Source of the DNA: Halobacteriovorax sp.
Lineage (GTDB): Bacteria; Bdellovibrionota; Bacteriovoracia; Bacteriovoracales; Bacteriovoracaceae
Length of the DNA stretch: 64,000 nucleotides
Assembly: GCA_002720865.1 (NCBI GenBank)
Contig: PBIO01000011.1
Span: 1 to 64,000 of the forward strand
Reading direction: 5' to 3'
Shown here piece by piece: positions 28,445-37,836 of this stretch. The notes below the pieces were generated by a model that was given only the letters and a program-made list of their open reading frames with translations, had not been told where the DNA came from and did not search any database. Position 1 is the first letter of the stretch; each line of letters begins with the position of its first letter. Made by a program: the position numbers and the translations under genes.

Positions 28445-29302
28445 TCACTGAACACCTTTTCTATCACTCTCCAAAAACCACCAAACAACTCCTGCGGCCA
28501 AGGCCGTATTATTTCTTCTCACAAAGAGCGGACTATCTTCGTTGCTCGCTCCGTAGTGGTTTGAATGATAAACCCCCGTAAAAAAACTATATTTATTTTT
28601 TAACAAATAACTCATTCCAAGGGCCACACTTGTTCCCATATAACCGGGCTTTGCTTCAAAGGCTGGTCTTGCAGATGTTACAAAATTAGAACTCACGGAA
28701 TAAAAATAATCCATCATGGTATCGCTAGCAAAACGGGTATCGATACTTGCAATAAAAGTCATGGTTGGCAGGAAAACTCTTTCTCGCATATAAACTAAGA
28801 CCGGATTGAAAGTTAGCCCCCTTGTATTCCAATGTTTTAAGTCTGTACTAATGGCAACTCGTAGTGGAACGCTTAAAATTAACTTATGGGGACTGGCTTT
28901 TGTGGGCTTAATAATTTTCCAAATAAATGTAGGGCCAATTTCGACCATGGTATCAAGATCTGGCATACCTTTTCTTTCAGCATTCTCATCTGAATTAGCC
29001 GGTAAGCTTCCCCCAAGACTTAAATCAAATTCCCAAGAATCTGTTTTATAAAACCTCGCCCTAAGTCCTCCATCCTCGTCTGCTCTAACCCTTTTTCCCC
29101 GGTAAACAAAAGTTGGAATCGGAACTGTATGAAAGGTCGAGTGCCCAGCGGCTGGATAGTCGGGAATTGAGCCACCCACCACACCAAGTCCAGCTTCCCA
29201 AAGCGGAAGCTCATCTCTTAACATTGAGCCAGTTGCTTGAGCGTAAAGATCAAATGAGCTGAAAATATATAGTAAGATTAAAGTTTTTCTAAGAGAAAAC
29301 AT
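28445..29302 (-). CDS. MipA/OmpV-family outer-membrane protein
   Basis: 285 residues with a signal peptide (about 1-22). The mature start, WEAGLGVVGGSIPDYPAA, followed by VPIPTFVYRGKRVRAD, is the family signature, and the remainder alternates beta strands. MipA/OmpV proteins are outer-membrane barrels that scaffold murein enzymes or respond to osmotic or drug stress. The start lies inside the preceding Sel1-like gene (25-base overlap), so the two are coupled. Confidence 0.8.
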   Translation of the reverse strand: MFSLRKTLILLYIFSSFDLYAQATGSMLRDELPLWEAGLGVVGGSIPDYPAAGHSTFHTVPIPTFVYRGKRVRADEDGGLRARFYKTDSWEFDLSLGGSLPANSDENAERKGMPDLDTMVEIGPTFIWKIIKPTKASPHKLILSVPLRVAISTDLKHWNTRGLTFNPVLVYMRERVFLPTMTFIASIDTRFASDTMMDYFYSVSSNFVTSARPAFEAKPGYMGTSVALGMSYLLKNKYSFFTGVYHSNHYGASNEDSPLFVRRNNTALAAGVVWWFLESDRKGVQ

Positions 29303-29994
29303 GCTTCTTCAATGGACCCTTTACAAGCCTTGTTTAAGTAAAAGTAGATTGCCTTTTTATCACTGCCCTTACTCTTTTGAAAATCTTTTCCGACGACAAG
29401 ACAAGACCTGGCCATTCCTTTTTTATCGCATGAGTATTTATGCATCTTGATCGCACTTTTCATTCGACCTTGTTTCTCATAAATCTTGCCCATCATATAA
29501 CAAGATTCACCATCTCCGGATTCACAAGCAAAATTAAAGGACTTTAAAGCGTCTTTAAGTTTTCCCTCTCTATTTTGGATAATCCCAAGTGAGGCACAAG
29601 CTGAAACACTTCCTTGAATGCATGACCCCTTTAAGTTCTTAACCGTCTTTTGGGGGTTATGAGCGGAGTTAATATTCTTAGATAGATAAACACAAGCAGG
29701 AGTATAGCCCCTATCACAACCTTTTTTAGCCAAGTTTGTTTTAGCAATAGGTGGCAATTTATTATTTCTTTCTAATAGAGTATAGAAAGCTTTTCCATCG
29801 CCGCCTCTACATGCTCGATCAATAAGACCCCTATTAGTGCTAGTTCTAGCGAGCTGTTCTACAAGCTTGGTTAGATTGTGACAGAACTTTGTATGACTTA
29901 AGTCAACTTGGGCAAAACTTAAACTAATAAATTGAAAAAAGAAAAGAATCATAGAAATTATTTTAAGAAAGAATGAAGAAGTGGTCAAAGCCAT
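29278..29994 (-). CDS. Secreted Sel1-like (Hcp-type) cysteine-paired repeat protein
   Basis: 238 residues with a signal peptide (about 1-28). The mature part has four or more Sel1/TPR-like repeats of about 36 residues, each with a Cys pair (for example GSCIQGSVSACASLGIIQN and FACESGDGESCYMMGKIYE). This layout is that of Helicobacter cysteine-rich proteins, in which disulfides staple each helix pair. It is a periplasmic or extracellular scaffold; the partner is unknown. It overlaps the MipA/OmpV gene. Confidence 0.7.
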   Translation of the reverse strand: MALTTSSFFLKIISMILFFFQFISLSFAQVDLSHTKFCHNLTKLVEQLARTSTNRGLIDRACRGGDGKAFYTLLERNNKLPPIAKTNLAKKGCDRGYTPACVYLSKNINSAHNPQKTVKNLKGSCIQGSVSACASLGIIQNREGKLKDALKSFNFACESGDGESCYMMGKIYEKQGRMKSAIKMHKYSCDKKGMARSCLVVGKDFQKSKGSDKKAIYFYLNKACKGSIEEACFLLEKL

Positions 29995-30024
29995 GAAACC
30001 TTGACCACTATAAACTTTTTCTAA

Positions 30025-30873
30025 TTAAGAATCAGCTGGCTTGTACCAACAAAGTGGGCGAACACCAGTCTTTAGACCTTCTGATCTATTACAAACACCT
30101 TTTGTAGGATCTTTTGGATCAACTTCTAGATCCCAGCTCTTATCGCAAAGTGATCCTTGAAAGTAAGTATCAAGACGACATTGACCGGCTGGATGCTTAT
30201 TATTGGTTTGATCTACAACTGAAGTATCAGGAGTTTTAAAGCTTACAGACCTTCCTCTATTAAGAAGTTTTGCTAGCGATTTTCCGGCCATGGCGGCTCT
30301 TTCACAAAGAGCAACTTCATCAGCATTTGTATAAGCAGCTGAACATTTTTCCGTTGCTTCCTGATCAATATCCATTTTTGAAACGATTGTAATATTGTCA
30401 TCGTTTTCAAATACTCTTCTAAAACATTTCATAGAACCAAAGTAGTCTGCTTGACCTTCATTAGATGCCCAGCCCGTATACTTAGGAGCTCCGCCAAGGT
30501 GGTGACCAAGTTCGTGACAAACAACAAGAGCAAAACCATCTCCAGTTACGTCAGGGTGTCTAGCAAGTCCACCATACATATTAACAATCCAGTACTTCCA
30601 AAACTGTTGGGCACTAGCGTTCACAGTATTATTAGTCCATTTTCTCTTTACCTTTAAGATCGCTTTTTTCTCTTTAACAACTTTTGAATAAATTGCTTCA
30701 ACTTTATCGATAATGGCGTTGAACTTTTCTTCAGTCATATCATTGGCTGACTTGTCTCCAACAGCAATTTGCATATCGTTTTCTGGCATAAATCCTGTGT
30801 TTCCGTGCATGTCACAAGCAAATGTGGCAGGAACAGAAAGGATGGAAAGTAAAATTAGTGCTTTTTTAAGCAT
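30025..30873 (-). CDS. Secreted HExxH zinc metallopeptidase
   Basis: 282 residues from ATG 30873, chosen because AAGGAGG lies upstream; an upstream TTG is not needed. The signal peptide is MLKKALILLSILSVPATFAC. LVVCHELGHHLGG places H120-E121-x-x-H124 (zincin motif), and NEGQADYFGSMKC near 138-150 may give the third ligand (E139 or D143). Six or more cysteines in the C-terminal half suggest disulfides outside the cytoplasm. No named peptidase family is assigned. Confidence 0.7.
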   Translation of the reverse strand: MLKKALILLSILSVPATFACDMHGNTGFMPENDMQIAVGDKSANDMTEEKFNAIIDKVEAIYSKVVKEKKAILKVKRKWTNNTVNASAQQFWKYWIVNMYGGLARHPDVTGDGFALVVCHELGHHLGGAPKYTGWASNEGQADYFGSMKCFRRVFENDDNITIVSKMDIDQEATEKCSAAYTNADEVALCERAAMAGKSLAKLLNRGRSVSFKTPDTSVVDQTNNKHPAGQCRLDTYFQGSLCDKSWDLEVDPKDPTKGVCNRSEGLKTGVRPLCWYKPADS

Positions 30874-30989
30874 GAGATCCTCCTTGATCAATAATCACTT
30901 TTAAACTCCCTCCATTATCTACAGGAGAAAACTATCTGCCTCTAATCTTTACTTACACTAAGTAACCGACTCGTTCGGTATGAAAAGTA

Positions 30990-32309
30990 TTATTCTAAAT
31001 TTGAAAAGGGATAACCATTTTTAGATTCTTCGATGGATAGAAGTTCAATAACATGATTCGAGAGCTTATCCCCGAATTGAATGGGATCTGAAATGTTTTG
31101 GACCACTGACTTTTGATCTTTGACTGTATGCTCCTTCGCAAAACTTTTAAAAATGAGAAAATCATTTTGATTGGTTCTAAGTAATAGTACCGGGATATTT
31201 TTTTCAATCTTTAACTCAAAGTGTCTGGCCACGAAAGCGATGTATAAATTTAGTCTACTTTGAGTATCTTGAATTAATTTCTTAATTGCCTTCCTTTCAT
31301 TTTCATTTAGATAAGGATCTTCTTCAGCAAGATCATACAGGGCCGACAACTGTTCCAGAGTCCCAGGAGGATTATCAAAAAGAAGACTGGCCATTTTTTC
31401 AACATCAGATTGCCCTGGAAACTTTCTAATCTCTGCAAAGATTTTTTCTACTCCCCCCTTCGTCCCCTGACTTAACCTATCGAACACTACATGGACATAT
31501 CCTTCGTAAGAAAGAGGCCCTGGATACCTAGGAGAAATAAAACCATTCTTTGTTTTCTCTCCCTCATAGGCCGTGTTAAGAAAAAAGTTTTTCGCCTTTG
31601 GATCCTTTCCTACTAACCCCGGAATTGTTCCCTCAGAATAAAATTTCCAAAATCCAGCATGAGGTCCGTTATGAAACATATTTGTAAGAAGCTGCTTTTT
31701 AAATTCTTCTCTAGTAATTAGACCCGTTTGAAAAAAGTGTAGCGGATCGGCCATCCCTGGAAACTCATGAAGATAATGTTGAAGCACCGGGTGTTTTTTG
31801 AATAAGGCTCTTAATTGGTCATTACTTAAAGCTGGATTTAAAAGCGCTCTTTGCTTTACTGGAAATTTCTCTAAAACTTCGGCAAGTACTTTCTTAGACT
31901 TCTCGCCCCCTTGAAGTTTTAAAAAGCTTAAGAGTTGGTCAGATTTTTCACTTTTTTCATAAAGTAATTTTTTAAATTCGGGAAGCTTCCCCATATCGGA
32001 ATCGATGACACCTTTTTTATAGTTCACAAAACTAAAACCAGATTTTTCTAATTCGAGTTTTAGTTTTCCCCTAACCGATAAGACCACATCCTTTTGATGT
32101 TGAATTGAACTTTGCTCTGCTTTTGTTTTTCTCGTTTTTTCAAAGATGGAAAGTCTTTTTGAATAGGCCGACTCAAATTCTGGCTTAGTACCTACGGCCT
32201 CAAATCCCTGGCTTGTCTCATGAGACAAAAAACTGCTTACTTCGGCGTACACGCCAAAGGCACAACATAAAATTGTTAGGGCCACCCAAAGGGGTCTCCA
32301 GTTTCTCAT
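30990..32309 (-). CDS. Hypothetical secreted protein
   Basis: 439 residues with a signal peptide (about 1-22, ending VYAE). The body is mainly helical and charged, with a central Gly/Pro/aromatic region (PRYPGPLSYEGYVHVVFDRL near 260). I recognise no family or catalytic motif. It is separated from both neighbours by 100-130 bases, so probably monocistronic. Confidence 0.6.
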   Translation of the reverse strand: MRNWRPLWVALTILCCAFGVYAEVSSFLSHETSQGFEAVGTKPEFESAYSKRLSIFEKTRKTKAEQSSIQHQKDVVLSVRGKLKLELEKSGFSFVNYKKGVIDSDMGKLPEFKKLLYEKSEKSDQLLSFLKLQGGEKSKKVLAEVLEKFPVKQRALLNPALSNDQLRALFKKHPVLQHYLHEFPGMADPLHFFQTGLITREEFKKQLLTNMFHNGPHAGFWKFYSEGTIPGLVGKDPKAKNFFLNTAYEGEKTKNGFISPRYPGPLSYEGYVHVVFDRLSQGTKGGVEKIFAEIRKFPGQSDVEKMASLLFDNPPGTLEQLSALYDLAEEDPYLNENERKAIKKLIQDTQSRLNLYIAFVARHFELKIEKNIPVLLLRTNQNDFLIFKSFAKEHTVKDQKSVVQNISDPIQFGDKLSNHVIELLSIEESKNGYPFSNLE

Positions 32310-32440
32310 CTTCTATAATCCTTATTGAACTTTTCGGGTTTTTAGGGGCTTAGCTTGAAAAAATGTGGAAAAATCTGCCTAGAACTATCTAGTAATTCCA
32401 GGCAGTTATGACTCAATCTTTAGAATAATTGAGTAAAGAG

Positions 32441-33097
32441 TTACTGAATGGCTATTTCGTTAATATAACCACGGTTATGAGAGTTTGATATTCCAGGGAG
32501 CTGCTCCTCCAGTTTTTCAAGAATATACTCTACTGGTCTAAACTCATTCCAGTCAATCTCTACAACCTGGCTTCCCTTTTGCTTTAATTCAAAGACAAGC
32601 TCACGGTATAGATCGTCTAGACCCTGCAGGTACTCAAGAGGAATTCCAGCCTCACAGTTTCGGCTTCTCATATTTATATTTCTCTGACAGGTCTCTGGTT
32701 TGGCATCAAGGTAAAGAGTCACATGGGGAACCATTAAACTCTTAAGCATGACCTCTCTCATTTTATTGTAATTTTCAAAATCAAGCTGACTCATATTTCC
32801 ATCAAGCCAATTTCTTTTCGCGAAAATATAATCACCATAAATCGAGCGATCATAAATACAAGATTGTCCCGTTTTCCAAATATGCTCAATTCCTTCTTGA
32901 TGTAATCCAAAACGATTACTCATTAAATAAAACTGCATAGGAAGTGCGTACTTCTTTGGATCTTCGTAATACTTTTCTAAATAAGGATTTGTTTGAACTG
33001 GTTCAAAAAAAGCTTTCGCTCCTAGGGCCTCAGATAGCTGGGTTGTAAGTGTAGACTTGCCTGCACCGATATTCCCCTCGATGATGATCATTTGCAT
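32441..33097 (-). CDS. Deoxynucleoside kinase
   Basis: 218 residues of the dNK/TK2-like family. The P-loop is IIIEGNIGAGKST (residues 4-16), the DRS motif is IYDRSIYGDYIFAKR near 81-95, and the R-rich lid is RNINMRSRNCE near 133-143. It phosphorylates deoxynucleosides (often dA or dG in Gram-negative or Gram-positive relatives) for salvage. In a predator it would recycle deoxynucleosides from degraded DNA; that is inference. Confidence 0.85.
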   Translation of the reverse strand: MQMIIIEGNIGAGKSTLTTQLSEALGAKAFFEPVQTNPYLEKYYEDPKKYALPMQFYLMSNRFGLHQEGIEHIWKTGQSCIYDRSIYGDYIFAKRNWLDGNMSQLDFENYNKMREVMLKSLMVPHVTLYLDAKPETCQRNINMRSRNCEAGIPLEYLQGLDDLYRELVFELKQKGSQVVEIDWNEFRPVEYILEKLEEQLPGISNSHNRGYINEIAIQ

Positions 33098-33154
33098 GAA
33101 TTTTCTCTCTTTCTGTAGTGTGTGGCAGGCATTAAACCAAGAACCTGGTGAAAT

Positions 33155-33185
33155 GAAAAATATCGAGGAGCATCAACTCCCCGAT
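33155..33185 (-). terminator. Rho-independent terminator
   Basis: On the minus strand ATCGGGGAG-TTGATG-CTCCTCGAT (one mismatch) is followed by ATTTTTC, 36 bases after the stop of the small secreted protein gene at 33221. Confidence 0.6.
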
Positions 33186-33220
33186 TCTAGATAAAACTTT
33201 TTCTGATATTTTCTAACGGC

Positions 33221-33553
33221 CTAAGGAAGGACGACGTAAGTCCCAAAACACCGTGCAGCAAGAACATTATAAGCAATATTAGCGCCTAAAAGTAGTTGAT
33301 AACTATTTCTAGCCACAACACAATTATTAACACAGGCCAGGTTTTGATTAAGTGGAAAAACCTGTCCTCGGTTATTTCTAACTGTCATTTCAAACTTATA
33401 TTCAAGAACAGCAATATTTAGATTGGTATAGTTTTCAACCATACATTCTAGCGTAGGTCCCTGATTAACGACTCTGCCTTCAAAGACATAGGCCTGAGAA
33501 TTAAAACTAAAGAAAACGGCGATCAAGGCCATTAAAGTTAAAAAGTGTTTCAT
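33221..33553 (-). CDS. Small secreted hypothetical protein
   Basis: 110 residues with a signal peptide (about 1-21, ending SQA). The mature part has four cysteines and a beta-rich pattern (VLEYKFEMTVRNN). No family recognised. A GAGGGATGT ribosome-binding region precedes the ATG, and a terminator follows. Confidence 0.55.
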   Translation of the reverse strand: MKHFLTLMALIAVFFSFNSQAYVFEGRVVNQGPTLECMVENYTNLNIAVLEYKFEMTVRNNRGQVFPLNQNLACVNNCVVARNSYQLLLGANIAYNVLAARCFGTYVVLP

Positions 33554-33666
33554 ACATCCCTCTCTACTTGGTGTGAGGGAAAACTACCAAAGAGGAATTC
33601 TTGCCGTCAAACGCGACGCGACGAAATTGACCGATTATTTATACATTTCTTAGAAATAAAGACGAA

Positions 33667-34101
33667 TTATTTGAATTTAAAGGTCTGTGGAGGGTATTTC
33701 CCCTCTCCATCGGAATCGATCTTATAACTTAAGCTAAGATTCTCTCCTTTTCCCTTAATTTCAATAGGCCAGGAAGATCTTATGTCATTAACTTGTTTTT
33801 TAGTTCTTCTATTAAAAATAATGGCCCGCTCTCCATGAACTCCATTCGTAAAAAACATTACAATATATGAATCTGAAGAGCTTTTTAAAGAACCCCATCT
33901 TAAAAACATATTATCTAAATTTTCTTGATCAGACTTAAACTTTAAACTTGGGCAGTTTAATATAGTCCTATTTGTTTTATCGACAACTTCAATACTAAGC
34001 TTGCAGCCATCTCCATTTCCAAAGCTTGGCTTTTTCTCTGAAGCATTGGCCACTGAAACCATAAAGAAAAGAATTAGAATTATTTTACTTTCTTGTAGCA
34101 T
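33667..34101 (-). CDS. Small secreted hypothetical protein
   Basis: 144 residues with a signal peptide (about 1-20, ending ANASE) and two cysteines (GCKLSIEVV, ILNCPSL). Its start overlaps the end of the lytic-transglycosylase-like gene by 22 bases, so it is co-translated with it and may assist it or be secreted with it. No family recognised. Confidence 0.55.
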   Translation of the reverse strand: MLQESKIILILFFMVSVANASEKKPSFGNGDGCKLSIEVVDKTNRTILNCPSLKFKSDQENLDNMFLRWGSLKSSSDSYIVMFFTNGVHGERAIIFNRRTKKQVNDIRSSWPIEIKGKGENLSLSYKIDSDGEGKYPPQTFKFK

Positions 34102-35486
34102 TCCGCCCCGCTCTTACCTTGTCTCATACAAGGAACACAATTTGTAATAACATTTCTAATGTACTTACTTTGAGCGTCCCTGTCATACATAATTACCGCT
34201 CTTCTAAGAACTTCAGCGTCTGACAACCCTCGATTTTTCCAACGAATAAATTTAGCATTGCTACTTAACAACCTATAAAGAACTTCAAATTGCATCCCCA
34301 CATCGCCGCTCATTTTGGCGTGCATATCAGCTGAAGACATTCCTTTATACTTACTTGAATACTTTGTATTCATAGGAAAAGACTTTCCACCCTCAAGGTT
34401 TCTAAGACCAGTCATTGTTCTTTTGGTCATTTGTCCTAGACCATGGGCCGTACTGGTCATCTTTGAATTACATAAAGTGTAATTAACAGCATATGGATTA
34501 AGTGTTCCTTTAGTTTCTTGATAAGAAAGACAAGCGGCAACTTCCGGAGTAACCACTGAGTCGATATAATGACCATCCACATAGGACTTATACCTACTGC
34601 TTGATTTATTATTTTTAGAACCAGAAGCCTGCTTCATTGTTCTTAAAACTGACTTTGCGTCGCTATGAATTCGATTGGCTCTTTGAGAAATATTTAATTT
34701 TCCATAATCATGTTTAGCTAAATATTCTTTTTCAATTTTAGCTTTTTTATTCATACAGCTTCTAATTCCACCTTCTCTTAATTTTGCGCGATTATTTTTA
34801 AGAAAAGTATAAGAACTAACTCCTGGGTTAGTTGGAGGAATAGTTCCCACTGTTAAGTTTTCTGGTCTTTGCTCTGGCCTTAAAGAAGTAGAAACAGCAG
34901 TACTACTTCCTTCACAGGGCTCATTAGGTGCGGCACCGGCCTGTTCAGTGGCCGTAACCACATTTCCAAAAGTCGCGAGTGGTTTTCTTAAACGGTCCGC
35001 GTCTGCGATACGTTGATCAATTTTATAGTAATGAGGGTAGTTAGTTGGAATCCCTTTATGATCGACACCGGCTCCTTCTTCATCGACGAATTGAACTTTA
35101 TAAGTTTTCCAACCCTTATTATTAGAAGCAACTACTATGTACTTTTGTCCTGGGTAACCGGTAACAGTATCCCCAGTCTGCTCATCAATAAACTGTAGAT
35201 TCTTATCAATTGTTGTGGCCATTTGAGAGGCTAAGTAAGACTGAGAAACTTTTAACGTCCCACCCGATAGAGGCTTATTATCTTCATTAACTAACCTCAC
35301 TTCATGAAACCAGCTCGAATAATTTTTATTATGATTAACAAGCCTAATATTAGAGCCTGCCGGGATGGTTGAAATTTCACCTTGAGCACTCAATGAAGAA
35401 GTTGTCGTAATCGCGGGAGGAGGATCAATAGCTAAAGCTTGACCACATAAAATTAGACTCAAAAATAATAGATTTAGTTTTCTCAC
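34080..35486 (-). CDS. Secreted lytic-transglycosylase-like protein
   Basis: About 468 residues. I place the start at GTG 35486, giving a clean signal peptide (VRKLNLLFLSLILCGQALA); a TTG nine codons earlier would add charged residues before it. Residues to about 130 are a beta-type region. The C-terminal half has ACLSYQETKGTLNPYAVN (catalytic Glu) and AHGLGQMTKRTM, the ES/GLGQ pattern of SLT goose-lysozyme-like domains. It would cleave peptidoglycan in the periplasm or in prey. Confidence 0.7.
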   Translation of the reverse strand: MRKLNLLFLSLILCGQALAIDPPPAITTTSSLSAQGEISTIPAGSNIRLVNHNKNYSSWFHEVRLVNEDNKPLSGGTLKVSQSYLASQMATTIDKNLQFIDEQTGDTVTGYPGQKYIVVASNNKGWKTYKVQFVDEEGAGVDHKGIPTNYPHYYKIDQRIADADRLRKPLATFGNVVTATEQAGAAPNEPCEGSSTAVSTSLRPEQRPENLTVGTIPPTNPGVSSYTFLKNNRAKLREGGIRSCMNKKAKIEKEYLAKHDYGKLNISQRANRIHSDAKSVLRTMKQASGSKNNKSSSRYKSYVDGHYIDSVVTPEVAACLSYQETKGTLNPYAVNYTLCNSKMTSTAHGLGQMTKRTMTGLRNLEGGKSFPMNTKYSSKYKGMSSADMHAKMSGDVGMQFEVLYRLLSSNAKFIRWKNRGLSDAEVLRRAVIMYDRDAQSKYIRNVITNCVPCMRQGKSGAECYKKVK

Positions 35487-35638
35487 ATAGCTCTCATCGG
35501 TAAGGGTCTTCAAATACTTGAGTATTTAAATCAATCATATAGGAAGACCTAGAAAATACTAAGATAAACTTGTAACCCATTGGAACTAATGGATGTTTTC
35601 TGATTTTAAATGCCTTAAATTCTTGGCGATTTTTAAGA

Positions 35639-36271
35639 TTAGAAATAAATTTCGTTTTTAAGTTGCTCTACAAATTTCTTCATAAAACTCACTCTTTTAG
35701 CGGCCTCTTCTTTACCTGAATCTGTATTCATTAAATCAGGAAGCTTAAAAAGCTTTGTATAAAAATGATCGAGGGTAAACTTCTTATCATCGTATTCCCG
35801 GTTAAGAGCGAAAGGGTCCATACTCTCATAATACTTGGCTTTGAATTTAGCTCCGCAGCTCACCATTCTCATGACGCCAATGGCACCAAGAGCGTCTATT
35901 CGATCTGCATCTTGCAGAATAGCTGACTCAATACTCGAAGGTTTTTTTCCTAAGGAGAAACTATGCTCCAAGATTACGTCAAAAGCCTTGCGACAGTCTT
36001 CATCATCAAAGCCAGCTTCCTTCATTAACTCGACTCCTTTTTCAGCGGCCATACGTGAGGCCTCAGTTCTTTTAGGATGATTTTTAGGAACACTTACAAC
36101 ATCGTGTAAAAGGGCGGCAGCTTTTAGGATCGTTAGGTTTGCTTTTTCTTTTTCCCCAAGTTTTAAGCAAAGCTGCATCACTCTATTAATATGATCAAAG
36201 TCGTGATCCGCGCTCTGTCCTTCATAAAAAGGTTTGGCCAGTTCAACTAGGTTTTCAATCGCATTATTCAT
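35639..36271 (-). CDS. HD-domain phosphohydrolase
   Basis: 210 residues. HDFDHINRV (first His), ALLHDVV (HD pair, near 53) and LQDADRIDALGAIG (final Asp, near 119) make up the metal site. Small stand-alone HD proteins of this type are nucleotide or nucleotidyl phosphohydrolases; the substrate is unknown. The start ATG overlaps the stop of the upstream gene by four bases (ATGA). Confidence 0.85.
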   Translation of the reverse strand: MNNAIENLVELAKPFYEGQSADHDFDHINRVMQLCLKLGEKEKANLTILKAAALLHDVVSVPKNHPKRTEASRMAAEKGVELMKEAGFDDEDCRKAFDVILEHSFSLGKKPSSIESAILQDADRIDALGAIGVMRMVSCGAKFKAKYYESMDPFALNREYDDKKFTLDHFYTKLFKLPDLMNTDSGKEEAAKRVSFMKKFVEQLKNEIYF

Positions 36272-36915
36272 ATAAGTTCCAAAAGATTAATCGAGTTTCC
36301 ATAATTATAAGACTTCACATCCTTATATATGAAAATCACTAATCCATCATCACTTACAAAACTTTGACGAGCAAAGTCACTTGCTAAGTCTCTAGTATTA
36401 ATGCTTTCTAAAAAAAAGAATTTTATCAAAAGACTACTTCCCGCCCCTAAGTTTTTCCAAAAGGGTCTATTCAATTTTTCTTTATTCTTTAAAAAATCAA
36501 TAACATGTTTTTTTAACAAGAGACTATCTGAGGTGAATCGACTTACTCGCATATTTAGTCGCCCCTCACTATTAAGCTTTATATTTGCTTTCACAAAACC
36601 ATTGATACCAATATGAGACAGCCCTGTTTGAATTTCTCCTTTAACAAACTCAGTAATACCTCCACCGCGACCAAAATCGACTCCCTTCTCCTCCACCAAA
36701 GGAGCAAACTTAAAGCCTTCGCCCATTTGAAGGGCTTTTAGACCAAACATTTTTCTTCTTAACTTCTTTTTTTCCATGGCCTTAAAGAGTTGAACTTTTA
36801 ACTCCCTAGGAGCGGGCTTTGAAACCTCCTCTTCCTTAATATTAATCATTAAGAGACAAAAATGAATAACAGATAAAACAATTATCCATCTAAGAAAGGT
36901 TTTATTATTCCACAC
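36268..36915 (-). CDS. Hypothetical single-span membrane protein (TonB-like layout)
   Basis: 215 residues: a short cytoplasmic N terminus, one membrane span (about 8-25), a basic linker and a periplasmic alpha/beta region (VKANIKLNSEGRLNMRVSRFTSDS) that resembles the beta strand/helix order of TonB C-terminal domains. The TonB Pro-rich linker is absent, so the assignment is weak. Start is GTG. It overlaps the HD gene by four bases. Confidence 0.5.
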   Translation of the reverse strand: MWNNKTFLRWIIVLSVIHFCLLMINIKEEEVSKPAPRELKVQLFKAMEKKKLRRKMFGLKALQMGEGFKFAPLVEEKGVDFGRGGGITEFVKGEIQTGLSHIGINGFVKANIKLNSEGRLNMRVSRFTSDSLLLKKHVIDFLKNKEKLNRPFWKNLGAGSSLLIKFFFLESINTRDLASDFARQSFVSDDGLVIFIYKDVKSYNYGNSINLLELI

Positions 36916-36971
36916 TGAATGATCTTAGAAATGTAAAAAGAAAGCTTTGTCAGAAGAAGGTTAACTATAGG

Positions 36972-37008
36972 AAAAAAATTGGTCACCAGCTTAAAGCCAG
37001 TGACCAAT
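36972..37008 (-). terminator. Rho-independent terminator
   Basis: ATTGGTCAC/GTGACCAAT 9-bp stem with a paired inner loop, followed on the minus strand by seven T residues, eight bases after the stop at 37016. Confidence 0.85.
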
Positions 37009-37015
37009 AAGGTGA

Positions 37016-37657
37016 TTAATTAACAGAACATTTTGTAAGTCTTACGTTCAGTCTTGAGTTTCTACATTGCCTCATTGCTTCATCACAGGCATTTTGTTTT
37101 GCGTGATGGGAGGTTCTTCCAAAAGCAGTAGCACGAAACTTTTTAATATCCGATCCCCAAAGGGTTTCAAGGGTTACTTTACAGGAGGCCTCTACTCTTC
37201 GCGGAGGCTGAACAATCGCTCTATCTAAGACAGCGACAATTCTTTTAATTTTAATATTTCCTTGAAGTTGAATTTGCCAAGGACCATTACTATTGTTTTT
37301 TGGATTGTGAATAACATGACGATCCCAGGTATAAGGAGCGTTCACATGAAAATCATCTCTATTTCCATTTAAATAAACCGGATGAGAAGCTCGTTGCCCC
37401 ACTGTTAGAGTGGCGGTTCCATTTCCTCTTTTAGATTTACCTACAACTCTTACCTTCAATAGGTCAAAGCGATCTAACCGAATATTCGGATGCTGTGCTT
37501 TAATCATCCTCTTAAGTGGTAAGGTCTGCTGACCTCTATAGTGCTCTCCTCCCTGTCCCATTTCTAAAACAACTCTTCTATTTTGATTTGCAAAACTTGA
37601 GCTCGCAAAAAGGGTTGCCGCAATAACTATAAAACTTTTCATACTTGAAATTTTCAT
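37016..37657 (-). CDS. Secreted hypothetical protein
   Basis: 213 residues from ATG 37657, preceded by AAGGAG; upstream in-frame codons lack a signal. The signal peptide runs to about residue 23 (SSSFANQ). The mature protein is basic and beta-rich, with a C-terminal Cys-containing region (SCKVTLETLWGSDIKKF, NACDEAMRQCRNSRL) of probable disulfide pairs. Family not recognised. A strong terminator follows. Confidence 0.6.
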   Translation of the reverse strand: MKISSMKSFIVIAATLFASSSFANQNRRVVLEMGQGGEHYRGQQTLPLKRMIKAQHPNIRLDRFDLLKVRVVGKSKRGNGTATLTVGQRASHPVYLNGNRDDFHVNAPYTWDRHVIHNPKNNSNGPWQIQLQGNIKIKRIVAVLDRAIVQPPRRVEASCKVTLETLWGSDIKKFRATAFGRTSHHAKQNACDEAMRQCRNSRLNVRLTKCSVN

Positions 37658-37796
37658 CTCTCTCTCCTTTGATTGATTTTCATAATCAATTTGTTGTTTC
37701 TTTTTTAAAAGCAATCTACGTGCCAAAAAAAACGCGTCATTTAGGAGTCAAGTTGGAGTTTTCTTGCGATGCAAGGGGCGAAGGGAAACCAAAACT

Positions 37797-37817
37797 GGTG
37801 CCAGTTACCTTTTGGGA
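37797..37817 (+). repeat. Copy 1 of an intergenic GTGCCAG-TACC motif
   Basis: GTGCCAGTTACCTTTTGGG occurs here in the gap upstream of a secreted-protein gene. It matches the sequence at 57047-57065 in 18 of 19 positions. The GGTGCC/GGTACC part is imperfectly palindromic. It is a dispersed small repeat of unknown role. Confidence 0.5.
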
Positions 37818-37836
37818 CTTGATGCGGCATAAGTAA

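Noticed and set aside
32411..32434. ACTCAAT/ATTGAGT inverted repeat after the kinase gene as a terminator.
   Set aside because: Only seven base pairs, AT-rich, no T-run.
36268..36915. Annotation as TonB.
   Set aside because: No Pro-rich linker and no ExbB/ExbD neighbours; kept as hypothetical membrane protein.
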